Assembly: GCA_026122225.1 (NCBI GenBank)
Contig: JANEZZ010001411.1
Span: 124,001 to 188,000, forward strand
DNA length: 64,000 nucleotides
Origin: Heloderma charlesbogerti
Lineage: Eukaryota > Chordata > Lepidosauria > Squamata > Helodermatidae
Direction of reading: 5' to 3'
The translations under genes and the position numbers were made by a program. This document shows, one piece after another, positions 1-10,900 of the stretch (position 1 is its first letter; each line of letters starts with the position of its first letter). The notes beneath the pieces were generated by a model. That model was not told the DNA's origin, did not search any database, and was given only the letters and a program-made list of their open reading frames with translations.

Positions 1-559
1 TCAGGCAGTAATTTCTCCCTAATCTCTATATAAAAGGAGCAGCAAAGTAAAACAGGAATAACCAATTCGATTTCATTCCTTCCACATGGGCATATACGAT
101 CTAAACGGGTAGTTTTCTGAAACCTACCTTGTGACAGAGCAGAGGGTAAGACATTACATTTTGCTAAAGTATGTGAATGCTGATATTTGGGAATGTGAGA
201 GATATTTCGCTTCTACCAGCCCATAACTCAGATTTGCACCCCAAAACAGAGAAGGCCAAGTTCTATCTGCTGCAGAACTTAAAGCTTGTAGATCATACTC
301 CCCGACCCTTTGAGACAGAACAGCTCTGGCCTGCTTAGCTTCCATCGTTAGTACAGACTTTGGGCATAAGCCCAGAGAATTGATCTTAAGGTAAGGGGAA
401 TCAGCGTAAACCATAATCAGCACAATACTACAAATTAAAATGAATGCTAAACAAAATAATCTAAAAAGAATACGATATGAAGATTCTTCATCCACAAATA
501 CACAGAATCTACCCACAATCACAGCCAAGAATGAACATCACAAAAGCTGCCCATGAGAA
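1..559. other. No gene recognised; possible old repeat
   Basis: A minus-strand frame at 154-528 (124 codons) has a hydrophobic segment (CLAFILICSIVLIMVYA) but no recognisable domain, splice sites or neighbours that support it. C1QB would be expected beyond the left edge. Confidence 0.4.
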
Positions 560-780
560 TTGGGCCATAAGTAACGTTCAGATGTCTGGGAAAGTAAGTG
601 CATCTTTTCCTGGCACCAAAAAGATGTCAGTTTCAGTGCCAGACAAGCTTCCTTGGGGCGAGCGTTCCATAAACACGGGGCTGTCACAGAAAAGGCCTGT
701 TCCCAGACTGACATCTCGCAAGCTTCTCTTGGAGGAGGGACATGGACGTAGAGGCACCCTCTGGTTCATATACCTCTAAA
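560..780 (-). repeat. L2-type LINE remnant
   Basis: GCGTTCCATAAACACGGGG and CACAGAAAAGGCCTG match the pattern of minus-strand L2 C-terminal coding remnants. Weak. Confidence 0.35.
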
Positions 781-1009
781 ATACACCCGCAGAATTTGGT
801 TGCCAGATTGCAACTAGCTTTGAAATGACTGGGATCTGCCACTTAAAAAAAGAAGTTAATAGCAGCCATATATTATTATTATTTTTTCTTTAGAAGATTT
901 AAATCCTGCCTTTTGATCAAATGATCGTCAAGGTAGCTTTCAATAGATAGTAATAATTGCACGCACACACTCCAAACCCACACAACACTGCAACTGTTAG
1001 TGCCCTGGC

Positions 1010-1640
1010 TGATGGATGGGGCCAGGGCATAGTTTCCTTCAGCTCTCCAGTCTCAGCAGGAGACTGGGAGTTGGAGCTGACTGTTCTTTCTGGCAGGGAG
1101 GGGGAAGCGACCTCCCTGCACTTGTTCCTTCTCTGGCTGATGGATGGGCCCACGGTGGTCTTCCCCTTGCTGTGATGTGCTTCCTGAGAGGCAGGGGGCG
1201 CAACCTCTCAGCGGCCCTAGGTCCCTTTGGGTGATAGCAGAGGCCTCCCTTCAGCTCTGTACTCCAAGGGCAACTAACAGGGAGAGAGTCTTCTTGGCGG
1301 TGTCCCCCCAATTTTGGAAGTATCTACCTGATGAGGCCTGCCTGGCCCCAATACCATTATCTTTTTGGCACCAGATCAAAACTTTCCTTTTTTCCCAAGC
1401 ATTTGGCAGCATGTGATGAGTTTTTAATTGAGTCTGGATTTGTTTCATGGTTTGGCTGATCACTCAAAGCTGTTTTTAGATATATGTGGTCTCTGTGTAT
1501 ACCGTCTCTGTGTTTTTTATGTTTTTAGATTGTGCATATTGTATTCTTAATGTTTTCAGCCATGGTAAACTGCCCAGAGAGCTTTGGCTATGGGGCGGTA
1601 TAGAAATGTTATTATTTATTTATTATTAATATTAATATTT
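1010..1640 (+). repeat. L2-type LINE 3' remnant
   Basis: In frame at 1267-1412 it reads RERVFLAVSPQFWKYLPDEA to IKTFLFSQAF, the usual C terminus of L2 ORF2. An untranslated tail follows with TTTGGCTATGGGGCGGTATAG and an AT-rich end. Upstream frames are broken. Confidence 0.6.
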
Positions 1641-1733
1641 CTGTATCTCCCAACAGCTGAAGCTCTCTGGACAGTTCACAACAAACTGGATCAGGGCTGT
1701 AGTGCTTGGGGAGGAAGGGTTAAGCTCCCCCCC

Positions 1734-1760
1734 CACACACACACACACGCACACACACAC
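1734..1760 (+). repeat. (AC)n microsatellite
   Basis: Short AC run with one GC interruption. Confidence 0.9.
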
Positions 1761-2358
1761 TATTTTCAGTATTATTCCCCCACAACCACCCACACTACTT
1801 TCTCCATAGGAAGCAACATCAAGATACCAACTGGTAGTTGCTTACCAGCACAATTTTCCTACCTACTTAGAACTAGTAATGCTGCCCAATTTCATCATCC
1901 GTCCCCTCGCTGGTCGAACCTCGTCCAACACTGACATTTTTAATGAGCCTGGAGCAGAGGTTTACGAATTTGTTATGAAGTTCAGAATTGATGGCAAGCT
2001 TCTGAGCATACATGGTCTGCAGCTAAACAATGCCACTTCTGGGCATGCGCGGTGTTGATTGAATTCCCTCTTTCCTTGCCTAATCCACTGCTGTTTCCCT
2101 CCTTGCTGCTCCATTCCGGGTCTGCAAGGAGGAGGAGAGCTCACAGCTCTGGCTCCAGGGAGACACGACGTGGTTCCAAACTGCAGCTTGCAAGATGCAC
2201 TTTGATGTCATGCATGTGGAAAAGCTGGTTTACACAGGACAAGAGTTTGCTTCGAGCGAGAACTCTCTTCCGAGCCTACATGGGTGAGATCGTTATTTCC
2301 CCAGTAAATAACAGACTTACTTGGGGTAAGTTCGCCACCATCACGAATCAGAACATCC

Positions 2359-2489
2359 TTTCCCAACCTGGTGCCATCCAGATGTTTTGGACTACAACTC
2401 CCAGCATCCCTTACCATTGGACATGGTGGCTGGGGCTGATGGGGATCGAAGTCCAAAACATCTGGAGGGCACCAGGTTGGGAAAAGACG
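2359..2489. mobile_element. 130-bp palindromic MITE
   Basis: TTTCCCAACCTGGTGCCATC and its complement form the arms, with ATGTTTTGGACTACAACTCC inside. Copies also at 10271-10405 and 36118-36240. Confidence 0.65.
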
Positions 2490-2534
2490 ATTTAGGGGTA
2501 CATTCCATTGTGTTCAGTGGGACAAGTCATTCTA

Positions 2535-2680
2535 TGGGTAAAATCCAACATAAGCCCGACTTAGAGTAGACCCATTGAAATGAATGGGGCAGGTTAGTCA
2601 TGACTACCTTAAGTCCTATTCATTTCAGTGGGTCTACTCTAAGCAGGATTCATGTTGGATTTTACACTATGCACTCCCAA
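2535..2680. mobile_element. Inverted-repeat MITE
   Basis: AAAATCCAACATAAGCC and CATGTTGGATTTTACAC enclose ACTTAGAGTAGACCCATTG and its complement. Related AATCCTATGCATGTCTACTC pieces lie at 23170-23280 and 63560-63640. Confidence 0.55.
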
Positions 2681-3042
2681 GTCACTCTATGTTCAAAGGA
2701 AGGGGAAAAGTGTGATTCGATCATGGCTATTGTTATTCGATTTGCAATTTGTAATTTTTTAGTTATATTTGTTTGCTTTTACTTCAGCTGCTTTTAATCT
2801 TTGGAACAAGTGGCCTAAATGGGGAGGGGGGAAGGTTTTCAATGAATAACTATTTCTTTCAAACCAAATCCCAGCTTTTTAGATGCAATTTTAATCTTGC
2901 TGACTATTTGATGCTGCTTCTGTGGCTTTTGGCTTTTTTTTGCATTTACGTTTTAATTGTTTTATTCTTGTTGCAAACCAGCCTGGGAATATCATTATAA
3001 ATGCTTATAATAAACAAAAAAACAAGCACCACAAAGAACAGT

Positions 3043-3048
3043 TTTATT
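3043..3048 (-). terminator. Polyadenylation signal of C1QC
   Basis: AATAAA on the minus strand, 133 bases past the C1QC stop, in the context CAATAAAAC. No closer canonical signal was seen. Confidence 0.7.
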
Positions 3049-3180
3049 GAGCATCTTTCACAACACTCGAAAACATTTTTGGAACAGTGGTGAGAAAGGA
3101 ATAAATCAGACAGTAGTTACACAAAGACCAGGGGCTAGGAGCTGGAATGCTTCCAGAGAGGCTTTGCTCAGCTCCTGCAT

Positions 3181-3737
3181 CTAGTCTGGGAAGAGCAGGA
3201 AGCCCGAGAAGACGCTGTCGGAGCCACCAACGCCCACCATGCCATTGTAGTCATTGACTGCCAACCACACCTGGTGGCCCACTTGCATCTGGAGCAGGAC
3301 CCCACCTGAGCTGACCTGCTTGGTGTTGGACAAGTGGTCACAGAAGCTGGCCACTTTGTCCCGGTTCAGGTACATGTTGACGCAGAGGTTGGTGGTCAGG
3401 GACGTGTGGAAGGTGAAGTAATAGAGGCCAGGGATGCGACAGGTGAACTTGCCGGTGCTGGTGTCATAGTCGTTATTGATGTTGGTGACGACTTTTCCAA
3501 AGACCACGGCGGTGTTCTTGATGGGGTGCTGACCTGTCTGCCGCATCACTGTGAAGGCTGACTGATGGTTCCGCTTGTAGCCGCCTGGCTCCCCTGGCTC
3601 GCCCGTCTCACCCTTCAGGCCGGGCTCTCCTGCAGGTCCATTCAAGCCTCTTTGCCCGTTCTTCCCTGGCAAACCGGGGAGTCCAGGTTCTCCTGCCACC
3701 CCCTTGGGGCCTTGGCTTCCGGAAGTGGCTGGAATGC
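3181..3737 (-). CDS. C1QC: C1QC terminal coding exon
   Basis: The acceptor (atccttgcAG) precedes 3737. The exon completes the split glycine codon, reads [13 protein letters not shown] and continues to TAG at 3183-3181. The codon at 3699-3697 is GTG (Val), part of the stalk and not a start. The exon carries most of the stalk and the complete gC1q domain. Confidence 0.94.
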
Positions 3738-5878
3738 CTGCAAGGATTCAAGACAAGGTAGGTCACACCCCATACATGAAGACTAGGCCATCTCTCCCAC
3801 CATGTTGCCTGTGCTAAATCTGGGGCCACCATTCCCCCTCCTGTGCCTGTGCTTCTCATGGGTAGGGATGTTAGAGAATTCCGCCACGGACTCCAGTGAG
3901 GCCAGATCCTTTCAGATCCAGCCCCATGGAGTCCATGGCGGAATGGAGCAATCCTCCCCGCCACCCCGTGAAACTTCCCTGGTACGGATCTTACCTGGGG
4001 TCAGCCTTCAGGTCCATCCGCTGCCCCTGGTCTGCGGCCGCGAATGGCTGCCCTGGTCTGCGGCCACCATTTCCCTCCCTACTTTAGACGTGATAGGCTA
4101 TGTAAGTATTTATGTAGCCTGTTACAGCAAAGAGCAGGGATGCAAATAGCGTCCGCTACACCATTTGCATCCCTGCTCTTTTCGTGATAGGCTACGTAAA
4201 TATATACATAGCCTATCATGGCTAACGCAGGGGCACAAATGGCGGCAGCTATGGCCGCAGCCCAGCAGCGGATGGAGGTCCGGCTGCGGGCGGCCCCAGC
4301 TGGTGGCTCCGTGGACTCACCACAGAGTGGAGCTGCTAGGGAGGATTCCGGGGGGAGGGACAGATTGCTTCCCCCCCCATCGCAGATGGCCCCACCCGGA
4401 AGAAGGTAAGGGATTCGTACATCCCTACTCATGGGGCAAACAACACTTTCAAAAGCCCCCTAACTGGAAAATTACCCATGAATATTGCAGGGCTTGGGTG
4501 GGTAAGTAAGTAAAGTAGGACATGAAGCTCCCTGATCCATCTTCTCCACCTTAGAGGTTTTGGGATGCTACTAGTTTTGTGACCCTTTCCCCCTCCAGGG
4601 GGAAAATCTCTGTGTTTTCTCAAAACAAATATTAATGGGGGTCTGGCCTTGAAGCTAAAGATGCTTGCATCTTGCCCTCAATGGGCATTTTCTCCTCCCT
4701 ACAACAGTCCCAGGGCAGGCCCTGAGGACACATGATCGAGCCACCTTAGTGAAGCTAAGCAGGTGTGGATCTGTTCAGTGCCCAGTTTGGAGACCTACCT
4801 GGGAACCCTATTATGGGCCACCTTGAGTTCCATAATGAAAGAAAAGAGGAATATAAATGGGGAGCTGTGCACAAATGGCCTCTTGAAATTCTGCCCCTGA
4901 TTAGTGGGCAGAGAAATCGGGGGGGGGGATTTCTCCAGGAGGAAGGATACATTCTTCAACAGTGTCTCAGGTATATGAATTGCTTATTTGGGTTGTATTA
5001 CATGCTGAGATGAACTGGTGCTAGACTATTGATTGTACTGATATATCGATATATGTTGTTATGTTGCGAACCACTTTTATGTGGAAAAGCGGTATACAAA
5101 TTAGAGAGGTGCTGGAGGTGGAGGGTATCCCATTAGCAGTGGAAGGAACAGTGCTTCCTAAGGTCTTTGTTTTGGCCACCATTTTGTATCCCCCACCATT
5201 TTGCATCCTCACAATGCCTCAGACCTTGCATCGTTCTGGGGCATTTTTGTGCAGGGAGGGAAGGTGAGGGAATAGCAACTGTCATTCCCCCCACCCAAAA
5301 AAGACGGAGAATATTCAGAGAAAATTCTGCAAAGCAGCCTTCTTTTTCTAGTGTGGTGAGAAAAAGACATCTCAGAAGTGCTCGCAGAGATTTTGGATTT
5401 TGGCTCAGCTCTAATAAAGGAAGAAGAAGGAGAAGGAGAAGGAGAAGGAGAAGGAGGAGAAGGAGAAGGAGAAGGAGAAGGAGAAGGAGAAGGAGGAGAA
5501 GAAGAAGAAGAAGAAGAAGAAGAAGAAGAAGAAGAAGAAGAAGAAGAAGAAGAAGAAGAAGAAGAAGAAGAAATAGTCCTGGGGTCTTGGGGTGTGGTGT
5601 TCAAAAGTCGTTGTTCCTTCATGCAGCAACCCAAATGGTGGACCAGCTGAAATAGAGAGCAGTTGTCTTGGGATTCCCACCAGGGACTAGTTACCTGGCT
5701 CTCCCTTGGGTCCTTTATGTCCATCTCTCCCATCCTTGCCCGGAGAGCCTGGCATGCCAGGGAGCCCCGGTGCCCCATAGCAGGTTTGGGCAGAAGCAGT
5801 TCGTGAAGATGAATCCACCAGAATCAGAAACACAAGGACGAATCCCCAGCCCAGGAACCTCCTTGACTCTGAGTTCAT
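3181..5878 (-). CDS. C1QC: Complement C1q subcomponent subunit C (two coding exons)
   Basis: The CDS is complement(join(3181..3737,5695..5878)), 741 nt including stop, giving 246 residues against 245 in human. Residues 1-30 look like a signal peptide. Cys33 is the N-terminal cysteine used for the C-C disulfide. Gly-X-Y triplets run from residue 35 to about 114, and the gC1q head from about 120 to 246, ending [12 protein letters not shown]. The stalk has Ala65 in place of glycine (GIP-ATS-GSQ), the same substitution that marks the kink of mammalian C chains and separates C from B. The head contains [10 protein letters not shown] and [13 protein letters not shown], typical of C1QC. Two C chains pair with each other in the hexameric C1q stalk bundle. 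The gene lies on the same strand as C1QA and downstream of it, as in mammals. Confidence 0.96.
3863..4427 (+). mobile_element. hAT-like MITE, family A (copy A1)
   Basis: Ends are TAGGGATG and CATCCCTA, flanked by the perfect 8-bp duplication CTCATGGG (3855-3862 and 4428-4435). The core has palindromes around CTACGTAAATATATACATAG and GCAAATAGCGTCC. No coding capacity. 8-bp duplications and these ends point to a hAT transposase in trans. Confidence 0.85.
4700..4862 (+). repeat. 5S-rRNA-derived SINE
   Basis: GAAGCTAAGCAGG followed by GGTNAGTNC-like bases and GGAGACCTACCTGGGAA matches the internal control region of 5S rRNA (A, intermediate and C boxes). The 3' part is unrelated and ends in AATATAAATGG, shared with the copy at 63.7 kb. 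Confidence 0.75.
4861..4960 (-). mobile_element. Family F terminal fragment
   Basis: GGAGCTGTGCACAAATGGCC, GAAATTCTGCCC and ATTTCTCCAGGAGGAAGG match the family F end in reverse. Confidence 0.5.
5417..5573 (+). repeat. (GGAGAA)n and (GAA)n microsatellite
   Basis: A purine-only run in the C1QC upstream intron region, just outside the first coding exon boundary. Open frames across it are artefacts. Confidence 0.95.
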
Positions 5879-5885
5879 CTTTGTT
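5695..5885 (-). CDS. C1QC: C1QC first coding exon
   Basis: An acceptor (atctccacAG) precedes 5885, then seven untranslated bases and ATG at 5878-5876. The exon ends at 5695 with a donor reading GCCAG/GTAACT. It codes 61 residues plus one base (phase 1). The translation begins [20 protein letters not shown] and continues to QTCYGAPG, the mature N terminus. Earlier in-frame ATGs read through intron sequence and are not used. Confidence 0.92.
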
Positions 5886-6719
5886 CTGTGGAGATAGAAA
5901 AGGAAAGCAGAGCGGACATGAGGGGGCATTGCAGATGCCATGCCAGGCTGGATATTGGTGGAAAATATCTCTTTTTTCCCCCTACAGGGTCCATCTCCAT
6001 CATAAGGACGAGACAAGCAATTCTAGCAGGCTTTCCCCAGCCACTCAGCCCAGATGCAAGGTGTGAGGTGCTTCTTAATTAATCCATTCACCATGTTAAT
6101 TAATTATATGTATATATCATGCTTTTTAAATGGGGGGAAAAAAACCTCAGGGTGGTTAAAAAAAAGCAATTAAAAAATCAATCTGAAATATAAATGTAAC
6201 AAAGTGAGACAGTACAAGGGCCCCACTCCATGGAGATAAGGTTGGCATATGGCCAGAACAAAGCAAAGAAGAAGCTCCTCTAGAGTTCTGACTGGTTCTG
6301 ACTGAAACCCGGAGTAGATTCACGCCCCACTGACATCAGAGCCACCAGACTCCACTGGGATGTTTGCGCCATGACGGCTTTCCCCTGTTCATTCCTGCAG
6401 ATCGGCCCGCTGTTAACAGCACAGCAACAGCGGGCAGTTCAAATGCTGGCAACGACCGCTCCTCCAAGGTGGAAGGCGCCAGGAAAGCTGGCAACATAGC
6501 CCGCACTCTCCCCAGCTAAGCTTGCGATCTCCATGCCCTGAGGGGCTAATGCTGACGCTCCGGGGGCAAGTGTGTGTGTCAGAGACCTCTGGCACCAATT
6601 CCTTGGGTCGGTTTTGATTTTGTTATTTAAATAAAGAAAACCCAGTTCTGAGGGGAACATTTCGAGCTCAGAAGCAGGGGGAAAGGAATGCCTCCTCCGC
6701 CCCACTCTCTGTGGCTGTC

Positions 6720-6862
6720 CTCCAAGGCCGATGACAGAGGTCTTTTCTGTCCCCTGATATCTCATCCTTTAAACTGGAGACACCAGGGATTGAACCAGGG
6801 ACATTCTGCATGCAAAGCAAGGGCTCCACCCTTTCCCTAAGAAAAACTGCATGGGCCAAAAT
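6720..6862 (-). repeat. tRNA-derived SINE
   Basis: On the minus strand a B box (GGTTCAATCCC) lies next to GCAAAGCAAG-type head sequence and a CTCCAGTTTAAA body. Same family as 34.5, 34.7 and 57.6 kb. Confidence 0.55.
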
Positions 6863-7278
6863 CCCCTCCTCATCCTCCAAGACACAGTGAAAAGGGCCAG
6901 CACTTCTTCTTTGCACCTGTTCAGCATGAGGGCTGTGAACAGCCCAGCTCAGCCACGAAACCTGTCGCCTGTTCTTCCCTAGCTGCCATCCCGTCTTACT
7001 GGGGGTGGGATGGGGGTCGGAATGACAGCATTCGCCAGACAGACTTGTTTGCTGTCCATGATTGGAGAGAGATTGCTCATCCTCACTCCAGAAAGGGCCC
7101 TATCCGTGGAGAGCTGCATGCCCACCTTCCGAAGAGACATCCTCCCCAAAGCCCCATCCCGGTGCCCCCAAATGGAGCCCCAGCACCACGCAGTCTGCAG
7201 AGCTGCAGCCCCGTCCCACCAAGTCAGAGCTGTGTGGGGCACCGGCAGGAAGGAGGCTGCGGCCATGGCCACTCTTAC

Positions 7279-7345
7279 CTCTCGAGGGCTCAGCTGGATG
7301 GTCTGAGCCTGCAGGCAACTCGGAGTGGTGAGAGAGATGCAGGCC
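7279..7345 (-). promoter_or_regulatory. Candidate noncoding first exon of C1QC
   Basis: A minus-strand donor (CGAGAG/GTAAGAG) ends at 7279, 1.4 kb upstream of the C1QC coding-exon acceptor at 5885. Mammalian C1QC has a 5' noncoding exon at a similar relative place. Nothing else supports it, and the upstream limit is arbitrary. Confidence 0.22.
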
Positions 7346-7495
7346 AAGTCGGTGTGGGCGCCAGTGATTCTGCTTGCAACAGCTTCAGCCCCGGCGGGGA
7401 AGTTGGTGGCCTGGGAGAGAATCAGGAACTGGCCCATCCCCTTTCCTGCCTTCATGGCAGGCATCTGCAAATGCCCCAGTCCATACATTTTTATT

Positions 7496-8860
7496 TAGTG
7501 CTGTGCTGAAAATTTCTCCCGCATGTTTTTCAACCATTCTCATTCGATTTGATAGAAGAGAAACGGCTTTCGAAAAGAAATTCAGTGGTGAAGACATTTG
7601 GGAGAAATTCTCATGGGCTGGGTTTGCGTTTCTTGGGCTTACCTTACTTAGGAGGTCTGAGCACAAATGCCCTGTCTTTCATTGTACAATCATCTCTCTG
7701 GTGGCCTGTAGCCTCCTCGGTTTCCTACATTCAATTAAAGCCCAGATTAAGGCACCATGAGGTAATCCCTCCCACGGGGCATTTCCAGATCAGGACCTGC
7801 AGGCAGGCTGGGCAGCTGCCTGGGATTAGGTACACTCAAAAACACCATGAAAATAAATCATAGAACATCCTGAATGAGGCAGAACAACGGAAGCCCCTTT
7901 CATGCGGGGAGAAAAGGTTCCGGAAATTGGAGGACGGATTTTGGCAGTGTGCTAACTCCACCTCAGCCCTGGAGCTGGACACAACACTGTCCCACCCACA
8001 CTGCATTGTGGTGGACGTAAACTAGGGATGTACGAACCCCTTACCTGGCTCCGCACAGGGGCATCCGCAGTGGGGAGGGAGGCACTCCATCCCTCCCCCC
8101 GGAATCCTGCCTGGCCGGCTCTGCTCTGCGGCGGCTCCTCGGAGCCACCATCCGGAGCCGTCTGCAGCCGGAGTTCCGGCTGCGGCCGGGCTGCTGCGGC
8201 CGCAAATGGCAGCAGTTGCAGCAGCTGCCATTTGCGTCCTTGCAAGCAGCCGTGATAGGCTACGTAAGTATTTATGTAGCCTATCACGGCAAAGAGGAGG
8301 GACGCAAATGGCGGCCGCTACGCCATTTGCACCCCTGCTCTTTGCCATCATAGGCTATGTAACTATTTACGTAGCCCATCACGGTAAAAGCAGCCACACA
8401 TATAAATACTTACGTAGCCTATCACAGCTGCAAGGATGCAAATGGCGGCTGCAGCAGCCTGGCCGTGGCCGGCCAGGAGACCAGCCGCCTCCTCTGGAGC
8501 CGCCTCCGCATCTGCCCCAGGTAAGTTCCATCACAGGGGGATTTTGCAGGGAGGGGCGGGGGGTGGGAGGCTGTTCCGCCCCATCCTCACTGGAATCTGT
8601 GGCAGAATTCTCTGACGTCCCTAATGTAAACTGGGGGCCAGCCTGGCAACACACTTGATGCTGTTGCAGCATGAAGACCCACCAAAGCCTCAGGAAAAAA
8701 AGAAAGCAGCTGTGTTACAAATCCTGCCAATGGGGCGCCCTGCCTGGGAGACACTGTGGAAAATTCCTCCTCTCCCTGGAGAAATTTGGTGAAGTCCCCC
8801 CCGCTTCTCTGCCTACAAGTCAGGTGGAGAATTTCAAGAAGCTACCTGAGCACAGCTCTA
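7496..8860 (+). mobile_element. hAT-like element, family F (copy F1), split by A2
   Basis: Ends TAGTGCTGTGC and GCACAGCTCTA are inverted partners. Interior words AATTTCTCC, CATTCTCATTCGATTTGATAG and GGAGAAATTTGGTGAAGT are shared with copies at 18.2, 20.4, 27.2 and 44.0 kb. A2 is inserted at 8023. Confidence 0.65.
8023..8623 (-). mobile_element. hAT-like MITE, family A (copy A2), nested in family F
   Basis: Reverse orientation relative to the other copies. Flanked by ACGTAAAC (8015-8022) and ATGTAAAC (8624-8631), one C-to-T difference at a CpG. Contains several TACGTAAGTATTTATGTAGC-type palindromes. Confidence 0.82.
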
Positions 8861-9101
8861 GTTTTTTTATCCAGGTTTGTGTGATCGGGGCTAGATCTAC
8901 ACTAATGCTTTTTATCGGTGTTGCAGTGCACTGATAACTGTCCGGGCATATTATGCATTCCGTATAGTGCTTTTCTAGCGTGGTTTCCTGCTTTTCATTC
9001 CATATTCTCCAAAATGCCACTACAGATGACACTGTGCATCCTACAAGATATAAATGCACAAGAGGGATATAGCGTCATCATGATAGGATCATATCGATAA
9101 G

Positions 9102-10168
9102 TAGAGATGTCAGGGAAATCTGCAACGGAACCAAATGAGTTTGGATTTTTATGAATCCGACCCATGGACTACGCAGTGGCGTGGCTTTTCCTAGGGATGT
9201 CCGAGAATTCCGCCATGGACTCCATTGAGGCTGGATTCTTTTGAATCTGGCCTTTGGAGTCTGTGGCGGGTCCACCTACCTCCACTTCCCACCGGACCCG
9301 CGTGTAGCCGGATCCTCCTTGCTGGCTGGCTCCGTACAGCAAGCGATACAGCCACCATTGCCGTGCCGTATTGCTGAGCACTCACTGCAGGAAGGGATCC
9401 GGATGCAAATGGCATCCGCTACGCCATTTGCGGCTGTAAAGGTCTTCAATTAAGCTAAATGCAGCCGTAAATGGCTGCATTTAGGCAATCTAACAGCTTT
9501 ATGGCCGCAAATGGCATCCACTACGCCATTTGCATCCCTGTTTTTTCACACGATAGGCTACGCAAATATCTACATAAATACGAATGTGTAGCCTATCGCG
9601 TGAAAAAACAGGGATGCAAATGGCGTAGCAGATGCCATTTGTGTCTGGATCCCATCCTGCAGTGAGTGCTCAGCAATACGTCATGGCAATGGCGGCCGTA
9701 TCGCTCGCTGTACGGAGCCAGCTGGCAGCTCTGTGGAGTTGCCACGGAGCGGAGCTGGCTGGCGAGGATTCTGGGGGGGAGGAACAGATTGCCTCCCCCC
9801 CAGACCCCCCCCCAGACTGGCAGGTAGGGGATTCGTACATCCCTAGCTTTTCCCCTCTCAGGCAAATTCCATGAACTTGTGGACCATTTTTCTAACCTTT
9901 GGGAATTTGGAGCAAATTTAATAATAGAAAAATATGCAATTAAAACACACACACACACAGCCGGAAATGTGCATTTCCCCAAAGGCTAAAGCATGGAAAC
10001 GCATATTGGGGCGGGGGATTTGTATGGGTTTGCAAGCACAAATTTGCGCAAATTATTCTGAAACAAAAATAATCTGATTCTGTCGATGAGCGGACGATGG
10101 AACAGGAAGGTGCCTGACAATCCACGAAATGTAGACGGAACGGATTTTACACATTCTGTAGACCCCTA
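9102..10168 (+). mobile_element. hAT-like MITE, family B (copy B1), split by A3
   Basis: Ends TAGAGATGTC and GACCCCTA. Flanks TCGATAAG (9094-9101) and TCGATATG (10169-10176) agree at 7 of 8. Interior is AT-rich with repeated ATGCAAATTT-like words. Four further copies lie in the window. Confidence 0.75.
9192..9845 (+). mobile_element. hAT-like MITE, family A (copy A3), nested in family B
   Basis: Perfect 8-bp duplication GCTTTTCC (9184-9191 and 9846-9853). Its insertion splits the family B element 9102-10168. Internal palindrome near 9550-9605. Confidence 0.88.
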
Positions 10169-10204
10169 TCGATATGACACAAGGTGTAGATCTGGCCTGT
10201 CTTA

Positions 10205-10545
10205 TTTTCCTGAAAGTGCAACATAGAAAGTTGCCTTATACCAGCAGAGACCACTGGTCTTTCTAGACCAGCCTTCCCCAATCTGGTGCCCTCCAGATGT
10301 TTTAGACTTCAACTCCCATCAGCCCCAAGCAACATGGCCAATGGTGAGGAATCATGGAAGTTGTAGTCCAAACATCTGGAAGGCACCAAGTCAAGGAAGG
10401 CTGATCTACCAGAGCATTGTCTACACTGACTGCAGGGACCCCAAGGTCTCGGGCAGAGGTCTTCCCTGGACCTCCCTGGAGATGCCAGGCTTTGAACCTG
10501 AGACTTTCTACATGCAAAGTGTGAGCTCAACCACTGAGGGATGTC
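10205..10545 (-). repeat. tRNA-derived SINE split by a palindromic MITE
   Basis: The 3' body (AACATAGAAAGTTGCCTTATACC) is at 10210-10270, the head with B box (GGTTCAAAGCC) and A box is at 10420-10545. Between them sits a 130-bp inverted-repeat element. Confidence 0.65.
10271..10405. mobile_element. 130-bp palindromic MITE inside a SINE
   Basis: Same family as 2359-2489 (CCTTCCCCAATCTGGTGCCC). It splits the tRNA-derived SINE 10205-10545. Confidence 0.65.
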
Positions 10546-10569
10546 CCATACCCAAATTAACATGACTAT

Positions 10570-10900
10570 AAACATGAATGTTTGTGCCTCTTCCACAGAA
10601 CATTACCAAAAGGGCCTCCAAGGTGACTTACAGTTCAGAACTTCACAATTCACAATCATTTAGAAACTTTAAAACATCCCAAACAGCAAAATCAGCAAGA
10701 GGAGAAATACAATCTTTTCACAACATAAAGCAGAGCTGGTGCATTTAAAATCATTCAAAAGCCTATGTGGAACAAAGAAGGGTTCACGGCCCACCTAAAA
10801 CTAAGCAAATAAGGGGCCAGTCTAACTTCTTAGGGAGAGAATTCCACAACTAGGGTGCTACCACAGATGAGGCCCTGAGCATATTCCCACCAATATAGAT
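10570..10900 (-). repeat. L2-type LINE remnant
   Basis: A GGTGACTTACA start and GAGAGAATTCCACAACTAGG block resemble decayed minus-strand L2 3' ends elsewhere in the window. Confidence 0.4.

Larger units (their letters stand above)
8887..10197 (+). mobile_element. Inverted-end MITE, family E, split by B1
   Basis: GGGCTAGATCTACAC at the left and GTGTAGATCTGGCC at the right are inverted partners. Everything between 9102 and 10176 belongs to the inserted B1 and A3 elements. Superfamily not assigned. Confidence 0.6.

Noticed and set aside
154..528. A 124-codon frame with a possible membrane segment, considered as a C1QB exon
   Set aside because: No Gly-X-Y repeat, no gC1q motif and no splice sites that fit; C1QB should lie further out.
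4722..4808. A functional 5S rRNA gene
   Set aside because: Only the internal control region is similar, with several mismatches, and the 3' part is SINE sequence.
5209..5778. Poly-Ser, poly-Arg and poly-Glu frames
   Set aside because: They are translations of the GGAGAA/GAA microsatellite next to the C1QC exon.
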